Assembly (NCBI GenBank): GCA_031550325.1
Contig: JAVBOR010000037.1
Coordinates: forward strand, 1 to 15,326
Source: JAVBTT01 sp031550325
GTDB taxonomy: Bacteria > Bacillota > Clostridia > Oscillospirales > UBA929
Length of the DNA stretch: 15,326 bases
Direction of reading: 5' to 3'
Below the pieces are notes generated by a model that was given only the letters and a program-made list of their open reading frames with translations, was not told the DNA's origin and ran no database searches. A program made the position numbers and the translations under genes. Positions 14,068 to 15,326 of the stretch are shown one piece after another; position 1 is the first letter of the stretch, and every line of letters starts with the position of its first letter.

Positions 14068-14529
14068 ATGGCGCGTGACGTGGAAGAGCTTCTGAGCATG
14101 CTGTATGATATGCTGCAGGACGCGTTTACCATCCCGCTTGGCGCCGACAAATGCGTTGTAGATAAAGACAAGGCTCTGGCGCTGCTCGACGAGGTCATGG
14201 CCGCGATGCCGCGGTATTTAAGCGACGCCAAGCGCATCGCCGAAGAAGAGAGCCAGATCCTTGCGCGCGCCAAACGCGACGCCGAGGCCACACGCCGCGC
14301 TTCGGAGGAACAGGCCAGGCGTCTGGTCAGCGAGGATGAAGTGCTGCTGACGGCCAAGCAAAAGGCAGCCGACATCACGAACCAGTCTGAGGCCAAGGCG
14401 CGCGAGGTGCGCAAAGCCACGAACGAATACGTGGACAACACCTTGAAGCGCACCGAGGAGGCCATCAACACGGCGCTGAATGAAATCCGGCAGTCGCGCA
14501 TTGAGTTTCGCAACACCTTGAAAAAGTAA
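14068..14529 (+). CDS. Coiled-coil protein linked to coaD, function unknown
   Basis: A 153-residue cytoplasmic protein with no enzyme motif, signal peptide or membrane segment. After a short N-terminal helix (EELLSMLYDMLQDAF) comes a conserved-looking ADKCVVDKDKALALLDEV stretch. A long, highly charged coiled coil then runs from about residue 50 to the end, rich in Ala, Glu, Lys and Arg. I recognise this as a protein often encoded directly after coaD in Clostridia and annotated loosely as ATPase or ATP-synthase b-subunit-like; that label rests on coiled-coil similarity only. A DivIVA-like or scaffold role is equally possible. The ATG at 14068 has AGGGGGAG seven bases upstream. It is the last gene of the uvrC-rsmD-coaD unit and ends at a terminator. 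Confidence 0.85.
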   Translation: MARDVEELLSMLYDMLQDAFTIPLGADKCVVDKDKALALLDEVMAAMPRYLSDAKRIAEEESQILARAKRDAEATRRASEEQARRLVSEDEVLLTAKQKAADITNQSEAKAREVRKATNEYVDNTLKRTEEAINTALNEIRQSRIEFRNTLKK

Positions 14530-14541
14530 AATGTTTGTACA

Positions 14542-14590
14542 AAGCCCTGATACAGCATCGGCAAGCTGGATCGGGGCTTGTTATTATTCA
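14542..14590 (+). terminator. Terminator after the coaD cluster
   Basis: A long stem pairs AAGCCCTGAT (14542-14551) with ATCGGGGCTT (14570-14579), with one G-T pair. An inner CAGC/GCTG extension follows a 1-base mismatch. The tail GTTATTATTC is T-rich but not a clean T-run, so termination may be partial. Confidence 0.65.
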
Positions 14591-14634
14591 GAATTTGACG
14601 CGCAGGCGCATATGGTTTTAGGAGGCGTCGGCTT

Positions 14635-15066
14635 ATGTTTCACTTAATGCTGGGACTTCCCGTTTTAGTCATCCTGGTCATTGTCATATCCATTTTGCTG
14701 TTTGGCCTGTTTGCGCTTATCGCCAGCCTTGTCGGAGGCGCGTCGACGGCAGCTCTTGTGAAGAACAAGCTGTCCCGCAGGCTTCTTTTGACTGGTTTTG
14801 CCATTCTTTCGCTGACTGGGTTGTTGCCTTTGCTCCCCTTTATCATGGCGTATATCAGCGTGCCCTTTAACTATGTCACCGCTGCGGTTATGGTCATGCT
14901 GATTAGCGTCGCGGTTCTTGCGGTTGTCGGGATAAGGTTCTCCAGAGCGATTAAGAATAAACTGGGGAAAACCGCCTTGACCATACTCTTTTGTATTATA
15001 CTCATTTTTGCCATTTTCCTGACTGTTTTAGCGCCTATTATCGGCAATTTCTTGTTGTCTTTGTAA
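14635..15066 (+). CDS. Small multi-pass membrane protein, unknown family
   Basis: A 143-residue, almost wholly hydrophobic protein that I do not recognise. Four membrane segments can be drawn: about 5-35, 49-72, 76-99 and 112-141. Short basic loops (KNKLSRR near 43-49, RFSRAIKNKLGK near 100-111) suggest those loops face the cytoplasm. There are no charged residues inside the helices, no lipobox and no catalytic motif. The ATG at 14635 has a clean AGGAGG nine bases upstream, and the frame is free of rare features, so I think it is expressed. It follows a terminator and precedes repeat copy D, so it is probably a single-gene unit. By eye it is richer in A and T than its neighbours, which can reflect hydrophobic codons or recent acquisition. 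Confidence 0.7.
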   Translation: MFHLMLGLPVLVILVIVISILLFGLFALIASLVGGASTAALVKNKLSRRLLLTGFAILSLTGLLPLLPFIMAYISVPFNYVTAAVMVMLISVAVLAVVGIRFSRAIKNKLGKTALTILFCIILIFAIFLTVLAPIIGNFLLSL

Positions 15067-15084
15067 TAACATGCGGCTCAGACC

Positions 15085-15326
15085 GTCAAAGAACCGAAGG
15101 TTCTTTGACGAAGTTGAAAAGGCACTTCAGCCTGTAGACAAAGGCCGCCTCTTCGTTCCTTTGCGCAAAACCACGTCGAGCCTGACGCCGAAGGCGGAGG
15201 GTCCCTGCTGGACTGGTTGAGCGCAAAGTATGGAAACATGTGACTTTCACGGATTCACTCCGGGAAAGTCACCCAATGCGCGTCTTCACAAAGACGCGTT
15301 CCTTCTCCCGTTTGTAGACAAATCGA
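15085..15326 (+). repeat. Repeat copy D (cut by window end)
   Basis: Starts with the perfect hairpin GTCAAAGAACC-GAA-GGTTCTTTGAC (15085-15109), then an 18-base spacer absent from B. The shared block follows: 15128-15326 matches B 1433-1632 with about 8 substitutions and one missing A. The junction element is at 15159-15228, the mismatch hairpin at 15240-15272 and the GCGTCTT-CACA-AAGACGC hairpin near 15280-15297. It runs out of the window in the middle of the TGTAGACAAA hairpin. It lies 18 bases after the membrane protein stop, in the same orientation as B. Confidence 0.9.

Overview
The window is a high-GC segment of a spore-forming Clostridia-like Firmicute chromosome. The evidence is three sporulation genes (yqfC, yqfD, ylbJ), an HPr with both His15 and Ser46, a Firmicutes-type era/recO/mutS2 set, strong AGGAGG-type ribosome binding sites and tight gene packing. 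I cannot name the genus from sequence alone. Nearly all genes are housekeeping. The unusual content lies in the gaps between them.

Layout. (1) 1-239: an inverted partial copy of a repeat, then a rightward terminator. (2) 240-956, leftward: an iron-sulfur protein of a common but uncharacterised anaerobe family. (3) 957-1728: a 772-base gap with a possible decayed gene and a long chain of hairpins (repeat copy B). (4) 1729-9126, leftward: a compact cluster transcribed yqfC-yqfD-phoH-ybeY-dgkA-era-recO-mutS2. Several neighbours overlap by a few bases, so translational coupling is likely. It resembles the Bacillus yqfC-to-recO cluster but lacks pgpH (yqfF) and cdd, and mutS2 is joined at the end. 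(5) 9127-9585: a divergent gap holding repeat copy C, bracketed by two identical 35-base hairpin sequences. The right one contains a sigma-E-like promoter facing ylbJ. (6) 9586-14529, rightward: ylbJ, an HPr gene with a strong sigma-A promoter and its own terminator, uvrC, rsmD, coaD (TTG start) and a coiled-coil gene ending at a terminator. (7) 14635-15066, rightward: a small membrane protein without recognised family, followed by repeat copy D, which is cut by the window end.

How the genes relate. era, ybeY, rsmD and phoH concern ribosome and rRNA maturation. recO, mutS2 and uvrC concern recombination, collided ribosomes or DNA repair. dgkA recycles undecaprenol for the envelope. coaD makes a coenzyme A precursor. 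yqfC, yqfD and ylbJ act in the mother cell during sporulation.

Most interesting signal: four copies (A-D) of an intergenic repeat built as a fixed order of hairpins. Its centre can be drawn as a three-way junction whose stems change sequence between copies while pairing is kept. This looks like a selected nucleic-acid structure, either a REP-like non-autonomous mobile element or a structured RNA. No transposase is visible in the window.
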